Assembly (NCBI RefSeq): GCF_905147045.1
Contig: NC_065894.1
Coordinates: forward strand, 9,337,501 to 9,401,500
DNA from: Nymphalis io
Taxonomy: Eukaryota > Arthropoda > Insecta > Lepidoptera > Nymphalidae
Reading direction: 5' to 3'
Length of the DNA stretch: 64,000 nt
Part shown: positions 34,101 to 43,480 of the stretch, one piece after another
Layout: every line of letters begins with the position of its first letter
How positions within the stretch are numbered: the first letter of the stretch is position 1
The notes under the pieces: model-generated
What the model was told of the DNA's origin: nothing
The model's input: the letters and a program-made list of their open reading frames with translations, nothing else
Databases searched by the model: none
Program-made: the position numbers and the translations under genes

Positions 34101-35719
34101 GCTTTGTATTCGCTCTTATAGGCCCCAAGACGCGTATACCATGACATTGGACTTTTTTCTTCGAGTTCTTAAAGTGACTTCTAAAACTTGCGCACCGTCC
34201 TTAAGTTTTGATATAATACTATTTGAAATATTCACCCAATAGTTTTTCATAATTGTGTTGGTTGTTGTTTAGAAAATTGGAAGTGGTAATTATTTGTTTT
34301 GTTGCAGTGGGCGTGGTCGGCGGCGGCATGCCGGAGGCCGCCGGCGGCGAGAGGCGACACGTTCCTCTATATGGTCGGCTGGTTGCCGAGGAGCAACTTG
34401 CCTCTATGAGCGCGCCTTCGGACATTCAGGTGAGCGCCCCAGTGCGCAACCCAAGAGCTTTCAGGCGCTACCGTACCCCCGCCCAGGTAAATGATGCACG
34501 AGGCAGTTTGGGCTAACACTATTTACTGGGGTTTGCGATTAGGATTCTTTTATATATTAAAAAGAATTAATTACCAATGCTAAAAATAAAGTTTACCAGG
34601 CATTGTTACAATAGAGTAGAATAATCTGTAATGTTTCGATGACGTATAATATATGTCAATAATTGTAGAACAAATAATGACCGTACTCTTATAAATGTGT
34701 ATTATTTAATCATTGAAATGCGTACGGTAAGATCGTCCCATTGTTTTATTAAAAGCACCATTAACAATACTGTCAAGCTAGACATCACACCCAAGTAAAT
34801 AAATTATCTCTCAAACAAAGTACCACTAATTATCTACAAGTTCCCATTTCTGAAACACTGGATGTATTTAAGTGTTAAGTACGGACCAGCCGTCGCACTA
34901 TGGATAATTCTTGTCTAGACTTAGGTAATTATTTAATGGGCTCGACTACAGTTTTTTCATTGAAAGAATTTCGTTCGTTTTGTTTTTATTAACGTTTGAA
35001 CTTAGGGTATTATAATAGCTCATGTTGTAATTTTTAGTTTCAGTTGTAACAGATTAAATACCTCAATTCTAAGTAAGTTTTATTAATGGATTGTTAAGAT
35101 ATATTAAAACCTTCAAACTGTCTCGTGTAGAATGCTTTCATACACTATGATCAATCGCATTAATTTGATCAATATGTAAACATTTTTAAATAGTTTTTTT
35201 TTCTGCTTACTTATCACACGACATACAAAGAAGTGTCTATTATAAAAGTTTATTTATTTTTATTTACGAATATGTACGCATACGATTTCATTTACATATA
35301 ATTATTATCACATTTCATAATTAGTTTTGCACTGATCATCATATGTTTTTAAATCTGTAGATTAGTTTATTTTTTTGCACTAGGTGATAAATAATACGTT
35401 TAGATACTATATTATAAGCACTCGATATTTTATTTACTATAATTTTTATTTTTTTTGATTCAAAGTTTATACTTTTTTCCTTCTCTTAAGCATGCGATAT
35501 TTGTTTAAAACGGGAAAGTGCCTGTAGCTTCGATTGTCCCGCTTTTTCTGCTATGGTTGCTTATTATGATTTATGTTTTTAAACTGTAAAATATCTGATA
35601 AAAATTCTTTTGTCTAGGCTATGCAAGCTCGAATACCGCATCATTTTCGGGACCCTTCAACAGCGCCGTTAAGGAAACTTAGCGTCGATCTCATTAAAAC
35701 ATATAAACACATAAACGAG
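22100..35719 (+). CDS. mnb: Minibrain/DYRK1A kinase, 5' part (runs out of window)
   Basis: Dual-specificity tyrosine-regulated kinase; in the family it autophosphorylates on Tyr and phosphorylates Ser/Thr targets in nucleus and cytoplasm. Only the N-terminal region is here: first coding exon A 22100-22163, B 26719-26767 or C 31057-31135, then 34308-34429 and 35618-35719. Recognition rests on the last exon, FRDPSTAPLRKLSVDLIKTY then KHINE, nearly identical to what I recall of fly Minibrain and vertebrate DYRK1A. Upstream, DIQ joined to AMQARIPHHF aligns with the DIVMLQRRMP-type segment of DYRK1A. The kinase domain should follow, but no exon of it was found before 64000. Confidence 0.9.
22164..26718 (+). 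other. mnb: mnb intron, A to B
   Basis: AT-rich. A small remnant near 23110-23140 (GAGGAAACCTTTGCCCAGC) resembles the end of family A SINEs. At about 26080-26390 there is a GC-richer stretch with an open frame of 102 codons starting at GTG and two octamer motifs (ATGCAAAT at 26139, ATTTGCAT at 26231); it looks more like regulatory DNA than a gene. Confidence 0.4.
26600..26718 (+). promoter_or_regulatory. mnb: GC-rich leader of mnb first exon B
   Basis: A compact GC-rich island (GGCGCGGTGTTGGCGGAG, CGACCGGCCGCGAAGG) directly before the ATG at 26719, in an AT-rich background. An in-frame TGA lies immediately before the ATG. Confidence 0.45.
26719..26767 (+). CDS. mnb: mnb alternative first coding exon B
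   Basis: Encodes MSMESQNSATEVIVNL and one base (C) before a GTGAGT donor. Joined to 34308 it makes CTG (Leu), the same residue that exon A gives, and the frame continues into the shared exon. It has the same phase as exons A and C. Support comes from the ATG, the donor, the phase and the GC leader; expression is not shown by sequence. Confidence 0.6.
27340..27450. other. Unassigned GC-rich patch in mnb intron
   Basis: GC-rich block including CCCAGCGGGCCCCGCGTCG in an AT-rich intron. It has no convincing frame. It could be a decayed repeat or a regulatory element. Confidence 0.3.
28280..28560 (+). promoter_or_regulatory. GC island in mnb intron, possible promoter
   Basis: CpG-rich DNA (GGCGCGGGCGCGTTG, GCGCCGGCCGGACG). 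A short frame from ATG at 28460 (MDPGVDSSLTYCMMYALC) closes at TAA before a possible GTAAGG donor near 28588, so any exon here would be non-coding or carry an upstream frame. With such a leader, translation could begin at ATG 34328 in the shared exon. Confidence 0.3.
30120..30360 (+). promoter_or_regulatory. GC island in mnb intron, possible promoter
   Basis: GC-richer stretch with a short frame (MEARNVCVGAFSFFVCVEDL onwards) that ends in TGA at 30350 with no donor in a useful phase. It may be an untranslated first exon or an enhancer. Confidence 0.25.
30660..30870 (+). promoter_or_regulatory. GC island in mnb intron, possible promoter
   Basis: Very CpG-rich (GGGCCGCCCGCGCCGC), with an ATG at 30811 opening MRPPVTRKDAAAPTSTIM and a GTAGAT that could be a weak donor. 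The donor would be in phase 0 and does not fit the shared acceptor, so it is kept as a possible promoter or 5' UTR only. Confidence 0.35.
31057..31135 (+). CDS. mnb: mnb alternative first coding exon C
   Basis: An in-frame TGA at 31045-31047 precedes ATG 31057; a second in-frame ATG lies at 31105. The peptide is MISSLFSVSSTYWILG then MSIKEEKVDD, ending with one base (T) before GTAAGT. Joined to 34308 it makes TTG (Leu) and stays in frame. Either ATG may be used; the downstream one gives a ten-residue acidic/basic start. It is the third first exon with the same phase. Confidence 0.6.
31136..34307 (+). other. mnb: mnb intron, C to shared exon
   Basis: AT-rich, with a GC-richer patch at about 31690-31920 that lacks a supported frame and an initiator-like TTCAGTTG near 32785. 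No recognised repeat. Confidence 0.4.
34308..34429 (+). CDS. mnb: mnb shared exon 2
   Basis: Acceptor TTGTTGCAG. Two bases complete the Leu codon, then GVVGGGMPEAAGGERRHVPL, YGRLVAEEQLASMSAPSD and IQ before GTGAGC. The GC-rich Gly/Ala/Glu part is lineage-specific; the end SAPSDIQ fits directly onto the DYRK1-conserved exon. An internal ATG at 34328 could serve transcripts with untranslated first exons. Confidence 0.8.
34430..34486 (+). CDS. mnb: mnb exon 2 extension from an alternative donor
   Basis: Reading past the first donor stays open for exactly 57 nt (VSAPVRNPRAFRRYRTPAQ) to a second CAG|GTAAAT donor in the same phase. Use of it would insert 19 residues, rich in Arg and Pro, just before the conserved FRDPSTAP region. 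The shorter form aligns better with DYRK1 proteins, so this is the optional one. Confidence 0.45.
35618..35719 (+). CDS. mnb: mnb exon 3, DYRK homology region
   Basis: Acceptor TTGTCTAG, donor GAG|GTGAGT, 34 codons in phase 0 at both ends. Encodes AMQARIPHHFRDPSTAPLRK, then LSVDLIKTYKHINE. In the family this leads into the YYAKKKRR-type nuclear signal and DYRK-homology box just before the kinase. It is the strongest evidence for the gene's identity. Confidence 0.95.
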
Positions 35720-35837
35720 GTGAGTGACTTTTTATCATTTACTTTAAACAAATACATAGGGATAAATCGTTTTAAATTAAAGTAAGTTTGATTTGAACTG
35801 TATATGTTATTGGACGTTTTTAAATATACTTATTTAG

Positions 35838-36005
35838 CAGTGATAGTCCATACGCTGCATTACCGGAGGTCTCGGGTTCAAATCTCGAGGGAAATAAAAA
35901 GCATTTTAAAGTATGGAAGTCCATATCTTGGGCTGCTACTGAGAATTCCTAGGCATAAGAGAAAAAGACCCTTATTTATTGTATTTCTTGTGCAGATAGA
36001 GGTTA
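35838..36005 (+). repeat. Degraded SINE, family B
   Basis: A decayed head with GGTCTCGGGTTCAAATCTC (B-box-like), then GGCTGCTACTGAGAATTCCT, matching the family order, in plus orientation. Confidence 0.55.
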
Positions 36006-37239
36006 GTCTTAGTAATTAGTTCTTGTAGTTTAAAATCGTTCAGGATGACATCAAAATAACTCTATATCGAAAATAAGTGTTTGTATATATATACTATTTG
36101 CTTTGATTATATTTTTAGAAGATTATAAAAACTTAGTAATGAAAATCAAATTACGATTGCATTTCCCTAATTAATGCCTCATAATTACATCTATCCATTG
36201 TTTCGTAGTAAAACTATGCTTTACCTGAACTATTGTTTAATTATCAGAACTGTGATAAAATTTTTTTGATAATAGTAACGTACACGCGTGCTGCGTACTG
36301 CACGGTTAGTTCGACACACCGAAAAATATTATCCTTGTGTAAGTTTTTTGTTTATAAGGTAAATAAGCATAATTACCTTTAAAAACTTCTTGGTAAATAA
36401 CTTTATTAACATTATGGCTGTAGCATTTAATTTGGTGACAATTTTTTTATTTCATTTATAACGATGTAAAGTCGTAAACCAATCTATGTTTTCGAGCAGC
36501 ATTGAATATTATATGTAACTAGAGAACTCAGACGTTGTCCCATCTGTATTTGACATACTATGTCAAAGCATGGTGATCGGTTTTTGCGCTGCAGCGCCGT
36601 TAACCGGCGGCTTACAAGTATTAGTATCTTTCCCATGAAAAAAGACATACATATATGTGTCAACATTCATAGTTATCGGTCAAAGGATGTCGAAGTTATT
36701 ATTCTATTAATCTCAAACATATATACCATCGTTCATTTATATATATTTAAGATATTGAATCACATTGTCCGTATTTGATTATCGTTTATGTAAAAATTCG
36801 ATTTTATTACGATATGTTTAAAAAAAATGAATCTTCGTATTCTGTTACTCATGTATCGGACGCACTCGTTTTTTGATAAATTCATAAATCATAAACTAAC
36901 AGACACACAGAATGTACTGCTTTATGTATAGATAATGTCATATGCGGAAATCGTTTCTCGACCTTGCTTTTGGAAGCTAAGTTCGCTAACCTTTGAGATA
37001 TATCTCGATATGTACGTCAGGATTACTCACTGAATTGAAATATACATCCAGTGAATTATTCATCATGAATATAATCTTTGTTTATTATTCTTCAGAAACA
37101 CATGAATAATAAGAAAAAACATAATAAAAAGACAATTTCTCGAATGAAAATTTTGGGTAACATTTTAAAATTACCTGATCAAATTGATGACTTGTACGGC
37201 TTTCTGCCGATTTTACATTAGGATGTGATGTTTGCCTGA

Positions 37240-37561
37240 CATGATTTCGTGATGATTTTTTGATTTTGGGGACAGCGGCTAATCACAAGAGAGATAAGCC
37301 AACTGCATATTATAGTGCACAAGAGTGTTCCAAACACGGGTGCACTCTCAATTTACTTAATCTCACCGGAAAGAGTTTAGGCGTAGGACAAACGGTTATC
37401 CGTTCTTTCCAAGGTTACACATTTCTAACTTCTAGCCTCTGGGCTGTTACTGAGAATCAATGACAGAAAAACATAATAAGTTTTTATTGGCTTGACCTGG
37501 GGTTTGAGCCCATAACCTTGCGATCCGCCGCCTTATTCCTAGCCACTAGATCAACGAGGCT
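37240..37561 (-). mobile_element. Near full-length SINE, family B
   Basis: On minus the head reads CGTTGATCTAGTGGCTAGGA (A-box-like), then a B-box-like TATGGGCTCAAACCCC. The body follows in the usual order: AATAAAAACTTATTATG, TTCTCAGTAACAGCCCAGAG and GGTGAGATTAAGTAAATTG. This is the best copy for defining the family in this window. Confidence 0.75.
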
Positions 37562-38046
37562 ATCAACATTAGGGTAATAAAAAGATCATAAAGGCAAACT
37601 ACCATTTTATATATCAATATATTACCCATCGATTTCAGCATGAATATGAATTGATATAATTGCGCAGATGATATGTATAGCTCCCGGTTGTTTATGACGC
37701 TCCAGCACGTGTTACGTCTGACCTTTGGATCACGTGGGCGTGAGTTTTCACTGCAGCGTAGGACGACCGCACTGTAAACCTGAACGTACACAGGATAAGT
37801 TATGCGAAACTGCGACCACCCTTGTAAATCTTTTGAAGAGAAGAATCTTGTAAAGAGAAGATTTTTCTATTATGTTTTAATAGAAGACGTTGGGCCGAAT
37901 ATAACAATTACGAAGCTAAGCCTTGAAGTTTTAGGTTTTTTTTTGTGTTTTAGGTTTTTTTGTGTTTTAATGCAAAAGTAGAGTACAATAAAGTCAACGG
38001 ATATGAATTTAGATAAAAAGTATATTTCTGGGAGTAATTACGACAG

Positions 38047-38055
38047 TTTTCATGC
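38047..38055. repeat. Possible target-site duplication of SINE A
   Basis: TTTTCATGC occurs here and at 38373-38381, on either side of the family A copy. At 9 bp it is short but well placed. Confidence 0.5.
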
Positions 38056-38370
38056 CGTACCGTACCGTAACAGCCTGTGAATGTCCCACTGCTGGGCTAA
38101 AGGTCTCCTCTCCCTTTTTTGAGGAAAAGATTTAGAGCTTATTCCACCACACTGCTCCAGTGCGGGTTGGTGGAATACGCATGTGGCAGAATTTCAATGA
38201 AATCAGACATATGCAGGTTTCCTCACGATGTTTTCCTTCACCGTCAAGCACGAGATGAATTATAATCACAAATTAAACACATGAAAATTCAGTGGTGCTT
38301 GCCCGGGTTTGGTTGAACCCACGATCAGCGGTTAAGATTCACGCGTTCTTACCACTGGGCCATCTCGGCT
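38056..38370 (-). mobile_element. Full-length SINE, family A
   Basis: On minus the head reads GCCGAGATGGCCCAGTGGTA (A box within), then GATCGTGGGTTCAACC (B box), body motifs GAAATTCTGCCACATG and ACCAACCCGCACTGG, and the end CCCAGCAGTGGGACATTCAC and AGGCTGTTACGG. Flanked by a 9-bp direct repeat. The tail is a (CCGTA)3-like run at 38055-38069 instead of plain A's. Confidence 0.8.
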
Positions 38371-39860
38371 TATTTTCATGCAATTATTTTCATGTAATGT
38401 AATGAATAAATTATACGGTCTTGATAAGGATTAACAAGTCAGATTTTTACCATCATCATCATCGTCATTATCACCGACTTCTGCATACAGCCGGATTTTC
38501 GATCTTGATATTCATAGACAAAATTAATTTTGATTTTGTCAGAGACGATCCACATCCAAAGTAACATCTTTATTTTATATTAGTTATTTGACTAATTTTA
38601 TGTCAATAAAATGGCGTCAAAAATAACACTATCATATTATCTGCGTCAAGTACGTATTGGATGGAAGGTCAGCCTAGCCTTATAATTTCACGCTGCGTCA
38701 CAGTGTTTTCCACAGGGAAGTGGCCCTCCAAATGGAAGTCCAAGAATCGAATATATACATATGTTCTATGATATACGTTGTTAAAATAAATTAGCGTTAT
38801 ACAGACATAATCTAATAATTACGTAATGTTGTATATCAAAAAAAGTATGCATACAATAAATATATTTCAGAGAATTTGATAAAATCTTTTATACTTCCGA
38901 CGAAATAATTCAAGCCGCGAATGGACAAAAATGAAAATAAAAACGTAGCGACTTCAAAACATTTACTATTCCTGTACAAGAGTCGGACAATTAATCTTAG
39001 CATTTGAGACACGTGGAGTCTCCCCTTCGAAAGCGGTCTATTTATTTTTAAACATATTATTAATAGGCTATATTCTATTTACGTTTGAACGTGGTCGTTG
39101 CCCTATTTGGTTGTTTACATGACGCCATAGCCATGCGAGTTTGATATCAGCGGCTTATTCATCGGTGCATCGATATGTGATTTATTGACTTTGTTTATTT
39201 CAAGTATTATCATATTAATTGCTACGTTTATATTTCTGATTTGACCTAAAAACTTTTTTTTTGGCCTACATAAGTAATTTTATAGATTTGCGTAACGAAG
39301 AACATGATGTTTATCGAACTACGATATTATTTAATGCTATATAAATATTGTGTAATTATATATGTTTAGCGATTGTTTCGTTTGTTGGTTTTTTTTTTAA
39401 CTTTTTTATTCTAAAATAAGGATATTTCAACGTTATAGATTAATTTTTTTCTCGTGTAATCAACAAAATATGTAAATATCTTTTTCCTGTTGGCTTTGTG
39501 TTTTTCATCTCGATATTCTTTTACTTAAAAATATTGTTAATAATTTCTAACGTCGGCATTCCATTAAAGCTCAGATAATAATCGAGCCATACTTGGATAA
39601 ATACAAAATAGAAAAAGTTTAATTGTTACAGAATATGTTAGTAGACGACTTCATAAATAAGGCGTTTGTCAATTCAGGCTTAATTTTTTAATTTCTTTTC
39701 GGATAGATACCTACTTTGATATATACTTTTAACTATATGGCGCTTTCTGATTTGAGAAGCGCGATTAGAAGAGCATACCTGGGTTATAGGTATACTCGAT
39801 ATATATTTAATATTTACACCGTACCCTGCTTTACGTAACAAAGATCCTCAAAATTAGTGA

Positions 39861-40316
39861 TTAGGTTTTGTAAATTTTTAAAAGTGTATGCAGATTTTTT
39901 GTAGACGTTTTGTATAACATAATAAATATATAACAGATACAAATAACCATGTTATATGTATATATCATTTGCTGGTACTGCCCTTTGGAGTTTGAAATTT
40001 CCATTAAACTGTTGTGTGGGCAGAGCATTATAATCCGGCTGCGGGGAATATTATCTCCGTGTAGGAGGCACAATTCGCTTTCAATCCATTCCACCTCGGT
40101 ATTACTGTTTGTGAACCCTAATCGATACACCATATAAATGAAATTCATGTTTGTAACAGAATACATTTTCTGTATTTGTTCGAAGTTTTCTGATAATATA
40201 AATACTTGTAATATTATTATACTATATACTAATTTGTATGGAAAATAAAACCAAATGCTATCACGACTTATATGAACGAAGTATTTTTTAATCAATGTTA
40301 ATATAAATAACATCAT
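39861..40316 (-). CDS. Open frame of 151 codons, unknown
   Basis: The longest frame in the right half that is not part of a transposon. Ends are AT-rich and hydrophobic (FYFPYKLVYSIIILQVFIL), while the middle has mixed composition (TEVEWIESELCLLHGDNIP, then MEISNSKGQYQQ). No family was recognised, and no splice signals, promoter or poly(A) signal were tied to it. It may be chance, a decayed coding fragment, or a nested gene. Confidence 0.2.
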   Translation of the reverse strand: MMLFILTLIKKYFVHISRDSIWFYFPYKLVYSIIILQVFILSENFEQIQKMYSVTNMNFIYMVYRLGFTNSNTEVEWIESELCLLHGDNIPRSRIIMLCPHNSLMEISNSKGQYQQMIYTYNMVICICYIFIMLYKTSTKNLHTLLKIYKT

Positions 40317-42214
40317 AATTTTTTATTTTTCTTCTGATGATTTGCTTATTTCTTTCTTTCGATTAAATTGCTGTGTTACATATGATATAGTTTACTATCT
40401 TTCATTAGACGAGGTGAGATCTTTGTCCAGCAGGAGGTCGATGACCTGTGACTTTCCCATTTTCTCCATTTCTACTGCCTTTTATTACGTTACGTCTCCG
40501 ATTCCTTTCTATACGCGGAGTGCGGATAGGTAATCCTTTATTAATACTACTTTGCGGTCTCTCCGACCAACTTATTGGTTTCATATGACCCAATTGCGTC
40601 ACTTTGTACGTTCCGCTGACAACAATAAGTACGAAATAGTAATGAATACATATTTTACGTAAAAATCTATTCAAATGCGCTAGGATACATTATACCGTAA
40701 TGTACAGAAATGTGTGGTGGGTGGATGGACCCACCAAAAGTAATAAAATGGATAAAGATTGCAAAGGCAAAACATATCATTTTAAATATATTTCATAAGT
40801 CTTGATAACTGTTTCTATAGGTCAGAACGTTTCTGAACAACACGTTTCCATTGTATTTTAAATTATTATTAAAACTAAGTCGACGTAAATATAATTTTAA
40901 TAGATTGCATTTTTTTTGTTTTGATTGAATTGTGTTGTGCTAAATGTATAACATGATACAATAATTATTTTACAAAATAAAGACGTTTTGCGTATGATGT
41001 ATTATCATTATCATATCAGCTTAAATGTATTATCATTTATACGCTATGTAACTAGCCGATACAACTTTCACTAAACAGTCGATTATCAGCAGAGCTATAT
41101 AATAATGTTAAATGAAGTGAACATATAAAGGCGGTTTGTATGTTGCCTTACGAATGAGGCATAAGGTATGAAGCAAGTTGACTGCAATTTTGCAGTAGAT
41201 GCAATAGGCGACAATGACTAACGCCGTTGGGCGAATTTCGCAAGCGGCCGGTTATTGCGATTCGAGTCAAGGAGAACAGAGATCAATATTTATAGATCGG
41301 TTACTGACTCGAGATTGACTGACCTCGTTCTACGGATATCGAAGAAGATTTATCTCGTATGTTGGACAAGTTTTATTTCATTATTTACTCTGCTGCAATG
41401 TAGACGGCAATAAAGTAGCGCGCTCGATTATATTTGAGCTATTGGAATTTATTAGGGTTAGTGATTAGCCCGTTACACGTTTAAACTATCGTTTTATATT
41501 ATTTTAATTGCATATATAACTGGTTTGGAAAATGTTTCATTTGAACAAATTTTGAACAAATTATACATATCTTAAACAATAAATACGATAGGAACTACAT
41601 TAGTATAAAACTGTGTCGTAGCTACTATCGCCCTCCAATTCGACAGCACATTTATTTATTATTTGTTCATTATAAACATAACAATCAAATATCATTTAAT
41701 TTAATAACACAATAACTAATAACAAAATATACTATATAAATATATACATCTAAATATATATACTAAATTTAAATTTTCATTCTTACCAATATGCGAAAGT
41801 CAGTTTATTAAGCTTTCATGACTTTATGATGAAATTTTGAATACACGTTTTCTGGGATATTGAAAAGGATAAAAGGTACATAACTAACACATACCCCCTT
41901 CCTAACACGTGGACGATGTTGTGGGCGGAAAAAAATCACGTAAATTTATTATTGTCTCGAATTTATAAATGTTTTCAATGAAACATAAATATTATCAGAT
42001 GTTAGGTAACGATATTCTCAAGCAAACACGTCGTAGCCGTTGTGTATTGTAATGACGCTTTCGCCGCATCTATGTTTGAAGCTACGCGAAGCAAGCATCA
42101 GCTGTTTCATCTGTGAAAATTAATTGCCGCTTACGAGACACGATTACAAAAGTGAACATATGAAACACGGTGTAATCTCTGAATATAACAGAAAATATAT
42201 ATATTTTTAATTAT

Positions 42215-42397
42215 TTTGGGAAGGTCGACTAGCAACCGATCACTACGGACATAGACTGACATTCTGACACTGCAAAAGGCACAACCCCCACCACTCCCAG
42301 TCAATGCTCCACATGAAAGGTCGCATGTTAACTAATGATGTCCCTGCCTGTGAATACTGGCTCATTCACCCTTTAAACCCAAACTGCAAAACAAAGT
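42215..42397 (-). repeat. Degraded repeat, family D
   Basis: Minus-strand copy: TACTGGCTCATTCACCC is the reverse of GGGTGAGTGAGCCAGTGTA in the copy at 52893. The left half (ACGGACATAGACTGACATTC) is weakly preserved. Confidence 0.45.
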
Positions 42398-42428
42398 AAC
42401 GAGTAGTTTATGTTTAGCGCTACAAAAA

Positions 42429-42532
42429 GATAGAGTTGGTTACCGGTTCATATGTAGTTTTAAAGATAGAGTTGGTTACCGGTTCATATGTAGTTTTAAA
42501 GATAGAGTTGGTTACCGGTTCATATGTAGTTT
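42429..42532. repeat. 36-bp tandem repeat, 2.9 copies
   Basis: Units start at 42429, 42465 and 42501 with GATAGAGTTGGTTACCGG and end with CATATGTAGTTTTAAA. The copies look identical as read, implying a recent origin. Because the period is a multiple of three, an open frame runs through it by accident. Confidence 0.9.
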
Positions 42533-42979
42533 CCGTTATATATATCGGCACCAGTATATTAATTTTGAATTGCCATATTTACTCAAGTTCTGAAGTAGAA
42601 TATTTCCGAAAAGAATAATCTAAAACTAACTTATCACATAGTAATGATAACTTTGTTACGATATTTCGTTAAAAAAAAATATTTATACATAACGTAATGA
42701 TACTGGCTGGGAGTTTAACTTATGCAAATACGAAGTATTTCCATGACCGCTATTACTTACATATCAGATAAGTTTTTACATGAAATAAATTACCAGTGTC
42801 ATATAATGGCGATATATTAACGCGACCTTAATTTTCTACGCACATTATATACAAAAACTTGCTTATTCATATGTAAGTCATGGATATGCTGTATTGGTAC
42901 ACGTGTGTGTTATTGCATAACAAGACAACGTTTCATATACGTTACAAGTAAAAATTATGTGTATAGTACAAAAAATACG

Positions 42980-43228
42980 TAACAGCCTGTAAATACACAA
43001 ACAACCTTTGAGGAGAAGGGTTGGAACTTATTCCATCATGCTGCTCCAATGTGGGTTTTCTTCAGTAAAATTTCAGTGAAGTTAGACACAAGTTCGTCTC
43101 CTTACGATGTTTTTTTTCACCGCCGAGCATGAAAGAGATTGGAAACACAAATTGCTTAATTTGTCTGGATTGGAACCCGCAATCTTCGGTTAAGATTAAC
43201 GCATTCTAACGACTGGGCCAACTATGCT
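42980..43228 (-). repeat. SINE, family A, diverged
   Basis: TAACAGCCTGTAAATAC, TGAGGAGAAGGGTTGGA, CATGCTGCTCCAATGTGGG and a decayed head GACTGGGCCAACTATGCT follow the family order in minus orientation. Confidence 0.65.
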
Positions 43229-43453
43229 TTTAAATTTCTTCATTATTTAAATGCTGCCATACAATATGTTTTTATGTGTTGCTATTTTTTTAACCTGCGA
43301 AATATACGGCCGTACAAATGTGTGCGACGAAGCATCTGAGTATCGACAACAAATCTATCGATATACTATGAATGACTATTCTATACATCAGGGTGTATTG
43401 ATACCATTTTGATTTAGTTTTTCTGTTTTTACAGGCGAGAGCCAATGCAGCCT

Positions 43454-43480
43454 ACCAGAAATGTATAGCACATTTCTGGT
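43454..43480. other. 10-bp perfect hairpin after an acceptor-like site
   Basis: ACCAGAAATG and CATTTCTGGT form a perfect 10-bp stem with a 7-nt loop (43464-43470). It lies 20 bp after a strong acceptor-like tract (TTCTGTTTTTACAG ending at 43434) and just before two AATAAA hexamers (43486 and 43490). Confidence 0.55.

Noticed and set aside
42436..42618. 60-codon frame with a repeated VTGSYVVLKIEL motif
   Set aside because: Produced by a 36-bp tandem repeat whose period is a multiple of three; no other coding sign.
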